This document shows positions 35,083 through 44,273 of a stretch of 64,000 nucleotides of DNA, one piece after another. The stretch covers positions 287,180 to 351,179 of the forward strand of contig NZ_KI912412.1 of the NCBI RefSeq assembly GCF_000518265.1, given 5' to 3'. This DNA is from Actinomadura oligospora ATCC 43269. GTDB lineage: Bacteria; Actinomycetota; Actinomycetes; Streptosporangiales; Streptosporangiaceae. The notes below the pieces were generated by a model. That model was given only the letters and a program-made list of their open reading frames with translations. It was not told the DNA's origin and made no database searches. The translations under genes and the position numbers were made by a program. The number at the start of each line of letters is the position of its first letter. The first letter of the stretch is position 1.

Positions 35083-35823
35083 ATGGCACGTCGCGCGATC
35101 GCATCCGTAGCCGTCGCCCTGGGAGCGGCACTGACCCTGTCCGGCTGCCTCGGCGACTCCAAGTCCGACGCGGGCTCGGACCCGGTCACCCCGGGCACCG
35201 CGTCGCCCGCCGCGTCCTCCCCGTCCGGCGCGGGCACACCCACCGACACCGCGAGTCCGGCCGACTCGTCCTCGCCCGGGGGCGGCGCCGCGCCGACCCC
35301 GAACGGCTGGAAGACCGTCGGCGGCCCCGAGAACCAGCTCGCCCTGGCCGTCCCGCCGAACTGGACGCCGATCTCGCTCACCCCGGGCGACCTGGCCGAC
35401 CGGCTCGACCAGGTCGGCATCCAGGGCGCCGACCAGGCCACGATCAAGCAGGGCCTCGCCACCCTCCAGGCGCGGAAGGCGATCTACGCCCTCGACCCCA
35501 AATCGGTCGTGGACGGCTACGCCACCAACGTCAACGGACTCTGCCAGACCACCGGCGGGATCACCCCCGACCTGCTCAAGAGCGCCGTCAACAGCGGCCT
35601 CACCCGCGTCGGCGCGACCGACGTGACCACCACCGACATGCCGATGGCCGGGCAGCAGGGCGTCCGCGCCGACTACAAGCTGCGCACCGGCGCCGGCGTC
35701 CTCGAGGGACGCCAGTACGAGGTCATCGGCCAGGACCGGCTCTGCGTCGTCACCGTCACCGCCCGCGAGGGCCGCATGCCGAGCGAGGCCGACGCCATCG
35801 CGTCCACCCTCCGCTTCACCTGA
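35083..35823 (+). CDS. Lipoprotein of unknown function
   Basis: A 246-aa lipoprotein with signal ALGAALTLSGC (lipobox Cys about residue 22). A Ser/Pro/Thr/Ala-rich linker of about 45 residues follows. The folded part (about 75-246) starts GWKTVGGPENQLALAVPPNWTP and resembles LpqN/LpqT-type actinobacterial lipoproteins in outline. Two cysteines (GLCQTT and DRLCVV) may form a disulfide. The ribosome site GAGAGGATC precedes ATG. It is divergent from the GMC gene. Confidence 0.78.
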   Translation: MARRAIASVAVALGAALTLSGCLGDSKSDAGSDPVTPGTASPAASSPSGAGTPTDTASPADSSSPGGGAAPTPNGWKTVGGPENQLALAVPPNWTPISLTPGDLADRLDQVGIQGADQATIKQGLATLQARKAIYALDPKSVVDGYATNVNGLCQTTGGITPDLLKSAVNSGLTRVGATDVTTTDMPMAGQQGVRADYKLRTGAGVLEGRQYEVIGQDRLCVVTVTAREGRMPSEADAIASTLRFT

Positions 35824-35843
35824 CGCCCTCCCCCGAAGACGCG

Positions 35844-35884
35844 GCGAAGCCCGGCGCGCGGTACGACCGCACGCCGGGCTTCGC
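35844..35884. terminator. Terminator between lipoprotein and tmsB genes
   Basis: GCGAAGCCCGGCG pairs with CGCCGGGCTTCGC (13 bp), with an inner GCGGT/ACCGC helix in the loop and CCCCTTTT afterwards on the + strand. Confidence 0.88.
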
Positions 35885-35946
35885 CCCTTTTCGTCAGCTG
35901 TCCGATAACTGGTTTCGGACGCCTGGCCTGGTCAGGAGGCTCCTGG

Positions 35947-37212
35947 TCAGGAGGCCCAGGTCGGACGCAGCGGCATGTGCGCCGCGCCCTTCTCGTCCAG
36001 CTTCACTCCGAGCGTCTGGTGCAGCTGGATCCAGTTCTGGTCGAACCCGACGACGCAGCCCGCCATGTAGACGCGCCAGACCCGGGCCGTGCCCTCGCCG
36101 ACCTCGGCGACGGCCTCGTCCCAGTGGGCGTCGAGGTTGCGGCCCCAGCCCTGGAGGGTCCGCGCGTAGTGCTCGCGCAGGTTCTCCTGGTGCCGGATCT
36201 CGAAGCCCGCGTCGTTCATCCGCTGCTGGACGAAGCCGGGGCCCTCCAGCTCGCCGTCCGGGAAGACGTAGCGGTTGATGAACCCGCCGGGCCTCATCGC
36301 GGGCGCGAGGTTGTCCGGACGGGTGATGGTGTGGTTCAGCATCCGGCCGTACGGCTTGAGCTTGCCGTGCAGGAAGGCGAAGTACGCCGGGAGGTTGTCC
36401 TTGCCGATGTGCTCGGTCAGGCCGATCGAGCTCACCGCGTCGAACCCGGTCTCGGTCACGTCCCGGTAGTCCAGGTGCCGGACCTCGGCCAGGTCGGACA
36501 GGCCGCGCTCGGCGATCGCCTTCTGCGCCCACTCGGCCTGTTCCTTGGACAACGTCACGCCCAGCGCCTTGACGCCGTACTCCTTGGCGGCGTGCATGAC
36601 CATGCCGCCCCAGCCGCAGCCCACGTCCAGCAGCCGCATCCCGGGCTGGAGTCCGAGCTTCTTGGCGACCAGGTCGTGCTTGAAGAACTGCGCCTCCTCA
36701 AGCGTGGCCGTCTCCGTCGGGTAACACGCGCAGGTGTACGCCATGGACGGCCCGAGCACCCATTCATAGAACGTGTTGGACACGTCGTAGTGGTGCGAGA
36801 TGGCCTTGGCGTCCCGCTTCTTGGAGTGTCGCAGCCACGAGGGCACGCGGCTGAACGGCGCCTCCTGCGGCGGCGGGTCGAGACGGCGTGAGACGGCGGC
36901 GCGGAGCAGCGGATCCCGCAGCACCGCGCGCATCAGCCTCGCCTTGTCCCGCCCGCTCAGGTCCCCCATGACCCGCTGCAGCGTCGACAGCGTCTCGTAC
37001 ATGTCCCCGTGCACGTCGAGAAAGCCGCTGACGTAGGCACGCGCGATCCCCAGCGACCCCGGCGCGTGCACCATGTGCGACAGCGCGTACGGCGAGGTCA
37101 CCTCGATCCGGATGTCGGATCCGGGGCGCCCCGCGCGCGACCCGTCGTAGGCGACGAACTCCACTGGCGCGTCAGGCCCGATCAGTTCCTCGAAGACCCT
37201 GGCCAGCGTCAT
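35947..37212 (-). CDS. CFA-synthase-like methyltransferase, 10-methylene fatty acid synthesis (TmsB-like)
   Basis: SAM-dependent methyltransferase of the cyclopropane-fatty-acid synthase family, 421 aa. Motifs are HHYDVSNTFYEWVLGPSMAYTCACY, the SAM loop LLDVGCGWGGMVMHAAKEYG, and the catalytic region SIGLTEHIGKDNL. In this arrangement next to an FAD-binding reductase it matches the actinobacterial pair that adds a 10-methylene group to oleoyl phospholipids (TmsB/BfaB; Rv3720-like), the first step to tuberculostearic acid. GGAGGG lies before ATG at 37212. It follows the FAD gene by 98 bp, with an 18-bp perfect palindrome in the gap. Confidence 0.85.
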   Translation of the reverse strand: MTLARVFEELIGPDAPVEFVAYDGSRAGRPGSDIRIEVTSPYALSHMVHAPGSLGIARAYVSGFLDVHGDMYETLSTLQRVMGDLSGRDKARLMRAVLRDPLLRAAVSRRLDPPPQEAPFSRVPSWLRHSKKRDAKAISHHYDVSNTFYEWVLGPSMAYTCACYPTETATLEEAQFFKHDLVAKKLGLQPGMRLLDVGCGWGGMVMHAAKEYGVKALGVTLSKEQAEWAQKAIAERGLSDLAEVRHLDYRDVTETGFDAVSSIGLTEHIGKDNLPAYFAFLHGKLKPYGRMLNHTITRPDNLAPAMRPGGFINRYVFPDGELEGPGFVQQRMNDAGFEIRHQENLREHYARTLQGWGRNLDAHWDEAVAEVGEGTARVWRVYMAGCVVGFDQNWIQLHQTLGVKLDEKGAAHMPLRPTWAS

Positions 37213-37271
37213 TGTGATCCCTCCTGTCTCCTCGCCCCGCGCCCGACGGGACGACGGTGTCACTCACCACC

Positions 37272-37289
37272 GGCCCCGGGCCCGGGGCC
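37272..37289. promoter_or_regulatory. 18-bp perfect palindrome between tmsA- and tmsB-like genes
   Basis: GGCCCCGGGCCCGGGGCC reads identically on both strands. In mRNA it would form a strong hairpin, so it may stabilise or attenuate the transcript between the two cistrons, or be a DNA-binding site. Confidence 0.5.
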
Positions 37290-37310
37290 TCCCCCCGATG
37301 CCGCGGACGA

Positions 37311-38678
37311 TCAGCGTCCGCGCACGCACTTGTCGTAGAGATCCAGCAGCCTGGCGTCCGGGTCGTAGGTCCCCTTCAACCGCCGGTAGGTCTGCCCGTC
37401 GTAGTGCTTCCAGAACTCGTCCCGGCTGTAAAAAGCCGTCGAATAGAGGGACTTGTGACCGTCAAGCCGCGCGACCTCGCGCTCGATCATCCGGTTGTGG
37501 TACTCGGGGATCTGGCCCGGCGGAATCCGGACCGTCCCCCAGAAGCCGGCGTTGACGTAGGCGCGGCCCGCCTCGAGCGGGTACAGCGGCCAGTTCTCGC
37601 GGGCCTTGATCGGGCACAGCCAGACCGGCTTCATCCCGACCTTCTCGTGGAAGAAGTCGAGGAACGCCGGGAGGTTCTCGACCGGCACCTCGATGTCCTG
37701 GATGACGTCCTCGCGCGGACGCTTGCCACTCCACCGGTCCACGCGCGCGACGAGCTGGTAGCGGCGGTCGTAGGCGACGAGCTTGCGGTACACGTCCGAG
37801 CGCTTGTACTTGTCCGGCCACACCCGCCGGACGGTCGGGTTCTGGACGCCGAACGCGCCCGAGCACCAGAACCAGTCGGTGTCCCAGCGCCAGATGTAGT
37901 CGCGGACGGTCAGGAAGTCGACCGACCGCTGCTGGATGCTGCGGTAGTAGATCCGCTGGCCCGTGTAGTCGGAGGTGTAGGGCGCCTCGTCGGTGAAGAA
38001 CCCGAGCGTGATGTACTGCTCGGCCGCCGAGAAGACCGTGCCGTCCATGAAGTCGACGGTCTCGCCCTCGTACTCGCCGGACTCGGTGATCGTGCCCATC
38101 GCGCGGGCGAGCTCCCCGGCGCTGTCGAAGCGCAGGTGCCGCAGCCGGACGAACCGCTTGACCGGGATCAGGTCGATCACGATGCGGAGCGAGTAGCCGA
38201 GCGTCCCGTAGGAGTTCGGGAACCCGTAGAACAGGTCGGAGTGCTCGTTGTCGCGGGTCGCGGTGACGATCTCACCGCCGCCGGTGAGGATGTCCAGCTC
38301 CCGGACGGCCTCGTGCGGCAGCCCCTGGCGGAACGAGGTCGACTCGACGCCGAGCCCGGTCACCGCGCCGCCGAGCGTGATCGTCTTGAGCTGGGGGACG
38401 ACCGTCGGCATCAGGCCGTGCGGCAGGGTCGCGTCCACCAGGTCCTCGTAGGTGGTCATGCCCTGGACCTGCGCGGTCCGGCTCTCCGGGTCGACGCTCA
38501 GCACCCGGCCGAAGCCCGAGACGTCCAGGCCCGGCCCCTGCGCCGGGTCCCGCCAGCGGAACAGGTTCGAGGTCCTCTTCGCCAGCCGCACCGGCGACCC
38601 CTTGGGGATCGCGTCATAGGACCGGCGCAGCGCCTCGACCGCGCGCTGATGATCGTCGTTGACCGCAAGCTCCGTCAT
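37311..38678 (-). CDS. FAD-binding oxidoreductase, 10-methyl fatty acid reductase (TmsA-like)
   Basis: FAD-dependent oxidoreductase of 455 aa with a PCMH-type FAD domain (RVLSVDPESRTAQVQGMTTYEDL, then LKTITLGGAVTGLGVES) and a long C-terminal cap. In mycobacteria and other actinomycetes its homologue (Rv3719-like, TmsA/BfaA) reduces the 10-methylene intermediate to 10-methylstearate. GGGAGGGG precedes ATG. It is first in the operon, upstream of the methyltransferase. Ten-methyl-branched fatty acids are chemotaxonomic markers of Actinomadura-type organisms, which fits. Confidence 0.85.
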   Translation of the reverse strand: MTELAVNDDHQRAVEALRRSYDAIPKGSPVRLAKRTSNLFRWRDPAQGPGLDVSGFGRVLSVDPESRTAQVQGMTTYEDLVDATLPHGLMPTVVPQLKTITLGGAVTGLGVESTSFRQGLPHEAVRELDILTGGGEIVTATRDNEHSDLFYGFPNSYGTLGYSLRIVIDLIPVKRFVRLRHLRFDSAGELARAMGTITESGEYEGETVDFMDGTVFSAAEQYITLGFFTDEAPYTSDYTGQRIYYRSIQQRSVDFLTVRDYIWRWDTDWFWCSGAFGVQNPTVRRVWPDKYKRSDVYRKLVAYDRRYQLVARVDRWSGKRPREDVIQDIEVPVENLPAFLDFFHEKVGMKPVWLCPIKARENWPLYPLEAGRAYVNAGFWGTVRIPPGQIPEYHNRMIEREVARLDGHKSLYSTAFYSRDEFWKHYDGQTYRRLKGTYDPDARLLDLYDKCVRGR

Positions 38679-38954
38679 CTAGCCCCTCCCGCACACAGTA
38701 AACAGATCATCCCATGTATGTTCCACACAAATTTGGCGAGAGGGTCATCACAGGGCCGGACGGGAATAAACCACCCCATCCCGCCCACCGGCACACCCAC
38801 GTTTCCGCAGGCGATACGGCCCTCGCCGCCATCAGAGACGATCGTTTCACTCGTGGCCAAGACAGGCCACCGCCCACCCCGAAGGGCCACCCGGATCGGG
38901 CAGCCGGGCGGCCTGGTGGCGTGCGCGGTGGGACTTTCGCCGTGCGGGGGCGTC
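38679..38954. other. Intergenic region, tmsA promoter only
   Basis: 276 bp with no supported gene. The half next to the tmsA-like ATG is unusually AT-rich (ATGTATGTTCCACACAAATTT), typical of a promoter for the minus-strand operon; a TACTGT -10-like hexamer lies near the start. The other half is GC-rich without structure. Confidence 0.4.
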
Positions 38955-39473
38955 CTACTTGACGAGGCGGAGGATGAACGGCGTGCGGAACGGCTGCCCG
39001 GTGAGCGCGAACACTGCCGCGACCGCCGCGACGAGCCAGGTCACCGCGTAGAGGACGGCCCCGAGCCCGAACGTCACGATCGTCACCAGCAGGATGGTCA
39101 GCTGGAAGTTCAGCGCCTCGACCGCGTGCTCCCGCACGTACGCCGACCGCTTCCCCGCCGTCAGCATCATGACCAGCGGCCCGACGAACACGGTGAAGTA
39201 CCCGAGCCCGTGCGCCACCGCCGCCAGCATCCGCTCCTCGGACGTCGACGGCCCGGTGACCGCCGCCGGCGTCCGCCCCGCCGGCGCGACGGGCTGGAGG
39301 TCGAGCAGCACCGCGTCCAGGTCCCGCCGGGTCTTGGACGTCATCGCCAGATGCGTCCGCATGTCGAACTCGTCATGGTCGAGGCGCCCCTCGGCGTAGG
39401 CATCCTGAAGCCGCTCGACGACCTGCTCGCGCTCCGCGTTCGAAACCCTCAGATCCGCATACCCGCTGTCCAT
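38955..39473 (-). CDS. DUF1707 and DUF4870 domain membrane protein
   Basis: A 172-aa protein with two domains. The N-terminal DUF1707 (residues 6-60) reads RVSNAEREQVVERLQDAYAE and LDHDEFDMR, a small DNA- or protein-binding-like motif common in actinobacteria. The C-terminal DUF4870 (about 80-170) has three hydrophobic helices (AAVAHGLGYFTVFVGPLVMM, NFQLTILLVTIVTFGLGAV and WLVAAVAAVFALTG). Function unknown. Confidence 0.88.
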   Translation of the reverse strand: MDSGYADLRVSNAEREQVVERLQDAYAEGRLDHDEFDMRTHLAMTSKTRRDLDAVLLDLQPVAPAGRTPAAVTGPSTSEERMLAAVAHGLGYFTVFVGPLVMMLTAGKRSAYVREHAVEALNFQLTILLVTIVTFGLGAVLYAVTWLVAAVAAVFALTGQPFRTPFILRLVK

Positions 39474-39660
39474 ATCCCCATGGTGCGCCCCCGGGTCGTC
39501 CGGCCACCATCAGGGAAGTCCCTGAGCCACCCCTGAGTCGCCCCCGTCCGCATGGACCACTCCGTCCGCCCGACGTGTCCCGCCCGTCCCGGGCACCAGG
39601 TCAGGCCCGTCCGAACCGTTCCTCACAGAATTCGGGATCGAAATCGGCCAATACAGAACG

Positions 39661-39695
39661 GCTGCCCACGACCCTGACTTCGGGTCGTGGACAGC
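39661..39695 (-). terminator. Terminator of the deacetylase gene
   Basis: CCACGACCC pairs with GGGTCGTGG (9 bp, 7-nt loop), extended by GCTG/CAGC after a single mismatch, 57 bp downstream of the deacetylase stop. No clear T-run. Confidence 0.65.
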
Positions 39696-39751
39696 CGCCG
39701 GAGACCGGAACCGGACATCGGAGCGATGACGCTCAGACACCGGACGGAGGA

Positions 39752-40549
39752 CTACCGCCTCGCGTACTTCTTCCCGGGGGTGAGGTGATTGGCGAACAGC
39801 TCGGAAACGGTCACGAAGACATACCCCTTCGCGGCGAGCCGGCTGATGATCCTCGGAACGGCGGCGACCGTCGTCGGATGGATGTCGTGCATGAGCACGA
39901 TGTATCCCGGCCGCGCGTGGCCCACGACGCGACTCTCGACCGTCTTGCTGTTCCGGTCGCGCCAGTCGAGGGGGTCGACCGCCCAGATGACCTGCGGCAT
40001 CCCGAGCCGCTTGGTCACCGCCGCCACCCGCGAGTTGGTCGCCCCGTAGGGCGGACGCATCAGCTTCGGCGTGAACCCGGTCGCCGCCCGGACCGCCTTC
40101 TGCGTCTTGGTGATCTCACTCGTGATCCGCGCGGTGGAGAGCCGCGACAGATCGGCGTGCGTGTAACTGTGGTTGCCGACCTCGTGCCCGGCCGCGAGCT
40201 CCTTCCGCACCATCTCCGGATGGGCCTTGACGTTCCTTCCCACCGGGAAGAACGTCGCCCGGACGTGCCGGGCGGCCAGATACTTCAAAAGCTTGCCGGT
40301 CCCCGACACCGGCCCGTCGTCGAACGTGAGCGCGATGCACTTGACCTTGCGGCAATCGATCTTCCGCGGGGGTGCGGCCACCGGCCCCCGCTGCGCGCTC
40401 ACCAGCTGTGCCTGGTTCACCGTCTGCCGCGAAGCGGCCAGACCGACGTTTCCGGCCGCGACTCCGGGGGCGAGTGAACTCGCCCACCCGCAGGCCGCCG
40501 CGACGGCCATCGCCGCGGCTCCCCGTCGGACCAACGCCTGCCCCATCAT
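39752..40549 (-). CDS. Secreted polysaccharide deacetylase (NodB domain)
   Basis: A 265-aa NodB-type carbohydrate esterase (CE4) with a signal peptide (residues 1-33, ending near APGVAA). Catalytic motifs are TFDDGP (metal Asp pair), HSYTH (His ligands), RPPYGATN and the VDPLDWRD segment, with a final HDIHPTT. It probably removes acetyl groups from peptidoglycan, chitin or xylan. GGGAGG precedes ATGATG at 40549. The single His-xxx-His metal site pattern is intact, so it should be active. Confidence 0.9.
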   Translation of the reverse strand: MMGQALVRRGAAAMAVAAACGWASSLAPGVAAGNVGLAASRQTVNQAQLVSAQRGPVAAPPRKIDCRKVKCIALTFDDGPVSGTGKLLKYLAARHVRATFFPVGRNVKAHPEMVRKELAAGHEVGNHSYTHADLSRLSTARITSEITKTQKAVRAATGFTPKLMRPPYGATNSRVAAVTKRLGMPQVIWAVDPLDWRDRNSKTVESRVVGHARPGYIVLMHDIHPTTVAAVPRIISRLAAKGYVFVTVSELFANHLTPGKKYARR

Positions 40550-40712
40550 GACGCCTCCCGGCGTGCCCGTTGCATTGATCATCGGAGTCCGCCAGTCTAG
40601 GCCCACCTGACGCCGTCCGCCCGGGACGCGCCGAATGTCGGGGAACGGTTATCCCCCCGGCGATCGTTGACCCCGTAATCACCCACGCACAAGAAGGAAC
40701 GGACGGGACACG

Positions 40713-41087
40713 ATGAGATTCCGAGACCGTTTCGGAATCCGCAGAAATCGCGGAACAACGGTCGCCAAGCTGGACCGCGAGGCCACCGACGCCGACATCG
40801 AGGCACTGATCGCCTTCGCCCGCTCACGCCAGGGCGTCGAGTTCTACGTGGAACCCGAGACCTTCGCCACCGACACCACCGCCGTGGCCGTCGCCACCGA
40901 CGGCGAATGGACCCGCCGCCGCGTGGGCTCCCCCAAGGTCATCGGCAAGGTGGCCCGCGACCTCGGCCTTCCCATCTACGACGTCCAGATCGTCGGCTAC
41001 CCGCCCCGCATGCGCGCCTGGAACGAACGCAACCGCAACCGCCGAATCGACCCCGGCGCCCCCGGGGAAGCCGTCCGCCGCCCCTAA
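40713..41087 (+). CDS. Conserved actinobacterial hypothetical protein
   Basis: A 124-aa basic protein. The segment TVAKLDREATDADIEALIAFARSRQGVEFYVEP and RVGSPKVIGKVARDLGLPIYDVQIVGYPPRMRAWNERNR is typical of a short actinomycete family of unknown function. No signal peptide. AAGGAACGGACGGG before ATG is an acceptable ribosome site. It is divergent from the deacetylase. Confidence 0.78.
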   Translation: MRFRDRFGIRRNRGTTVAKLDREATDADIEALIAFARSRQGVEFYVEPETFATDTTAVAVATDGEWTRRRVGSPKVIGKVARDLGLPIYDVQIVGYPPRMRAWNERNRNRRIDPGAPGEAVRRP

Positions 41088-42277
41088 CCCGCCCCCCGAA
41101 AAAGCACAGGGCACAGGGTCAGCACGCAGCGCGGGGCGACAGGCAGCCAGGATCGGCACACAGCCGCTCAACACGACACCAAGCCACCCAACGCATAGCC
41201 CCCACACGACGCGAAGCCCCACGACGCGACCTCCCCCGCACCACGTGAAGCCCATGCACGGCATGAGGTTGTCCACACCACCTGATGCCTGCCGCACGGC
41301 GCGAAGTCGCCCGCGCGACGTAACCCGCGCGACACGACCCCCGCCGCATAACGCCACGCGCCATGACCCGCCCGCCGCGCCCCACGCTCCACGCTCCACG
41401 CTCCACGCCCCACGCCCCACGCCCCACGCCCCACGCCCCACGCGGCACGACTCCCGCGGCGTAACCCCACGCGGTATGAGCCGCCCGCCACGCCCCACGA
41501 GGCGCGACCCGCCCGGCGCGAACCTGGCGCTGTCCTCCGGACGCGCGGCGCGACCTTACGCGGCGTGATTCCAGCGGCACGACCTCGCACAGCTTGCCCG
41601 ACACAGCGCGACCCCGCCCGTCACGACCCGCACAGCGCGATCCCGCGCCTCACGCCCCATGCAGGTGCGACCCCGCGCGGCATGACCTGCCAGCCACGCC
41701 CCACGCGGCGCGACCCGTGCGGCGCAACCCCACGCGGCGGGCAGTCGGGCGCACGAAGAGGAGTCGCCCACCGAGCGGTCGGCATGCGGCAGGGGGCGCG
41801 GCAGTCAGCACGACGGAGCGCAGATCCGGCATGCGAGGCAGGGGCACGGGCTACGCGCCCGATACGGAGCGGGACGACTCTCCGCAGCCGATATGAGGCG
41901 GAGACGGCGCGGGGTACGAATCGGCACAGAACACGCGCCCTGCCCAGCGCGAACCCGGCACGAGACGACGCGAACCCGGCACGGGATGGGTCTGCGCGGT
42001 GCTGGGTCGGCACAGGACACAGGGCACGGAGTCGGCCCGCGGCGCGGATCCAGGATGGTGCGGGCGTAGAGCGCGGCATGGAGTGCAGGGGCGCTGTGGA
42101 GGGGGATGCAGCGCGAGGCGGAGACTAGGACACGCATCCAGAGCGCGGGGCCGATGGCGCTTCTGGTTGGGGCCTTTGGGTGGAGCTGGGCGGGGTCAGT
42201 GCCAGCTTCACTCATAGCCTTGGGCTACCCCGGTGACGGTCGCCCTTCTTGGATGCTTCTGGTGGGTGGCTGTGGGA
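41088..42277. repeat. Degenerate GC-rich repeat region, non-coding
   Basis: Nearly 1.2 kb without a credible gene. The sequence is a patchwork of variants of CGCGGCGCGACCC, CCACGC and GCACGGC words, with a compact array of a 7-bp unit inside (41384-41439). Open frames exist on both strands but share no family, have arginine/proline-rich composition and no consistent codon signal. Likely slippage-grown intergenic DNA. Confidence 0.65.
41384..41439. repeat. Heptamer tandem array 1 (8 units)
   Basis: Three units of ACGCTCC followed by five of ACGCCCC, 56 bp in total, with no mismatch inside each block. The same ACGCCCC unit recurs in an eight-unit array at 61120-61175. Confidence 0.9.
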
Positions 42278-42748
42278 TCACCTCCGATGCTCACGTGCGT
42301 TGGTCGGCTTGTGGCTGGTGCGAGGACGGTCCGGGACCGCGTTGGGGTCGAGTGCGGTGGTCTCGAGCTCGGTACAGCGCCAGCGGCCGTGACGGAGCTC
42401 CATGCGGATGGCGAGGGCATGCACCCGGCCCCGGAACAGAACCACAGCGCCGCCCTCGGCCGCGCGCTCGCCCGGCTGCTGCACCCAGCACGACAGGACC
42501 TGCGGCACCGCCACCGGCCCCGACACAGCCGCCTCCTGGTGTCCGAGCACCTCCTTCCCGGCCAGGGCCTCGAGCAGCAGGTGGACGACCTGGGCCGCCA
42601 CCTGCCGTGCCCCGACCGCGGACGGCTCGCCGCCCCCGGGCAGGACCCGCAGCGGCACCCGGCTCGGTGCCGCCACCACGTCCAACGCCAGGTTCCCCGC
42701 CGTGGCCGAAGCCCCGTTCTTGCCGCACCGGACGTCGCGTCCACCCAT
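42278..42748 (-). CDS. Rv3235 family protein
   Basis: A 156-aa protein matching the actinobacterial Rv3235 group by its C-terminal pattern GAVVLFRGRVHALAIRMELRHGRWRCTELE and the upstream QVAAQVVHLLLEALAGK region. Function unknown; homologues occur near secretion or ribosome-hibernation genes in other actinomycetes, though none are near here. The ATG at 42748 has GGGAGGCAG upstream. Reading frames on the opposite strand in this stretch have no family signature. Confidence 0.65.
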   Translation of the reverse strand: MGGRDVRCGKNGASATAGNLALDVVAAPSRVPLRVLPGGGEPSAVGARQVAAQVVHLLLEALAGKEVLGHQEAAVSGPVAVPQVLSCWVQQPGERAAEGGAVVLFRGRVHALAIRMELRHGRWRCTELETTALDPNAVPDRPRTSHKPTNAREHRR

Positions 42749-43130
42749 GTCTGCCTCCCGCAAGAAATCGCTGATGTGAAAAGGAGGCGGCACCCCCGTC
42801 CCTTGATGCGTTCTGGCCACGTACGGCCATTTCCGTAACACCCACCCCGCCGACCCGCGGGCGATTTGATGCCTCTACACCCGTTTTTGCCCCCTGGCGA
42901 CAGTCCCGTTGAAGGGTGGGCATCTCGTGGGAGGACGGCTTCGGGATGCCTTCGTGGGCCGAGGGGCGGGGGCGCGGCGGGTGCCGGGGCTGCTCGAGCT
43001 TCGTGCTGTGGTGGGTGGTCTGGTTCTGCTCCTCTCTGACGTGGGTGGTGGACGCGAGCTTGGGTGCTCGCCGTCCAAGGGGGGTGGTGGTGGGTGGGTT
43101 CGGAGAAAGCCGATCTTGGGGCGTGGGTGG
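42749..43130. other. Intergenic region, no gene seen
   Basis: About 380 bp. The first 100 bp holds the Rv3235-gene promoter side; the rest is G-rich on the + strand, with repeated GGTGG words and frames lacking any recognisable product. Confidence 0.4.
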
Positions 43131-44201
43131 TTACGGGGGCGGGGCGCGGGTGGGTGAGGGTGGCTGCGGGGGCGTGTCGTGGGGCGGGGTGCGGGCGTTG
43201 TAGAGGCTGGCCAGGTCTTCGGGGGTCAGTTTGAGGCGGGCCTTCTTGGGTGGGACGCCCAGGGCGATGATCGTGCGGATGAGGGCGGCCATGGAGTAGG
43301 TGGGGTCGGCTTCATCGGCTCGGTCGAGGGCCACGTTGGCGAGGCCGCCCTCGCCGGTCGTGTAGGCGAGGAAGGCCAGCAGGGAGGCCGGGGCGGCGGC
43401 GTGGCGAGGGTCGGTCCGGCGGAGGACGGCGCTCCAGAGTTCGAGGTCCTGACGAGGGGTGTACTGGGTGAGGCGGACCCAGATCTCGTCGCGGACGCGG
43501 AGGTCGGTCATCAGGACGGACAGCAGGGCGGCGTCGGCGTTGGTGGGTGGGTTCTCGGACGCGCGGAGGGCCTCCAGGAGTTCGATGGCCTCCTTGGTCA
43601 TGCGGACGGTCAGGGCCTCGGAGCTCGGCTCCTCCTGGGCCCACCGGTGGACGCGGGCCTCGGCCTGGAGGGTCGCTCGGCGGACGGCGGACTGGGCGTT
43701 GCCCTTCGGCGCCGCCACCGAGCGGCGCAACTCTTCGCGGTCGGTGAGGGCGGTGTGCCCGGCGTAGGCCGCGGTGGCCGCGAGCTGGGTGGTGGACGTG
43801 TCGAAGGCGCGGCCCTCAGGCGGGCAGCACTTGTCCAGGCAGGTGAGGGACCACCAGCGATCACCCGCCACGCGCATGGCCTCGATGATGCGGACACCAG
43901 AGGCCGCCAGTGCCTCCCAGACGGCGGACGCGGCGACGGTCACCGGGGCGCGCGGGCCGTAGCCGACGATGAGGGCGCTGCGGAAGCCGTTGCGGCCGAC
44001 CACCATCGTGATCTGCTCGGCCATCCGTGGGACGCAGGACGGGTCGGGCGGTAAGTCGACCCGGACGGCGCAGGTGTTCTCAGGGCCGTCGAAGCCCAGC
44101 ACGACGAGGCTGTCGGCCGGGTGGAATCCGAGCAGGTACGGGACGGCGGCGAGGGCGTCGTCGGGGGTCCGGATCACCAGACGGGTGGTTTCGTTGGTCA
44201 T
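43131..44201 (-). CDS. DUF4192 domain protein
   Basis: A 356-aa actinobacterial DUF4192 protein, function unknown. It begins RLVIRTPDDALAAVPYLLGFHPADSLVVLGFDG, the family hallmark, and continues with VGYGPRAPV and the SMAALIRTIIALGVPP region. The last 20 residues are Pro-rich. A cysteine cluster (LTCLDKCCPPEG) may bind metal. It precedes the sulfatase stop by 72 bp on the same strand. Confidence 0.88.
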   Translation of the reverse strand: MTNETTRLVIRTPDDALAAVPYLLGFHPADSLVVLGFDGPENTCAVRVDLPPDPSCVPRMAEQITMVVGRNGFRSALIVGYGPRAPVTVAASAVWEALAASGVRIIEAMRVAGDRWWSLTCLDKCCPPEGRAFDTSTTQLAATAAYAGHTALTDREELRRSVAAPKGNAQSAVRRATLQAEARVHRWAQEEPSSEALTVRMTKEAIELLEALRASENPPTNADAALLSVLMTDLRVRDEIWVRLTQYTPRQDLELWSAVLRRTDPRHAAAPASLLAFLAYTTGEGGLANVALDRADEADPTYSMAALIRTIIALGVPPKKARLKLTPEDLASLYNARTPPHDTPPQPPSPTRAPPP

Positions 44202-44273
44202 GGTTCGACCTTCGCCGACCGAACCCGCAGTCCTCCAGCCACCCGAACAACTGTGGAAAACCCGTGGGGTTCG

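Noticed and set aside
41384..41439. Possible CRISPR array
   Set aside because: Units are only 7 bp with no spacers and no cas genes; it is a simple tandem repeat.
42402..42779. Plus-strand frame overlapping the Rv3235-like gene
   Set aside because: Ser/Thr/Arg-rich without family match, while the minus-strand frame has a recognisable signature and ribosome site.
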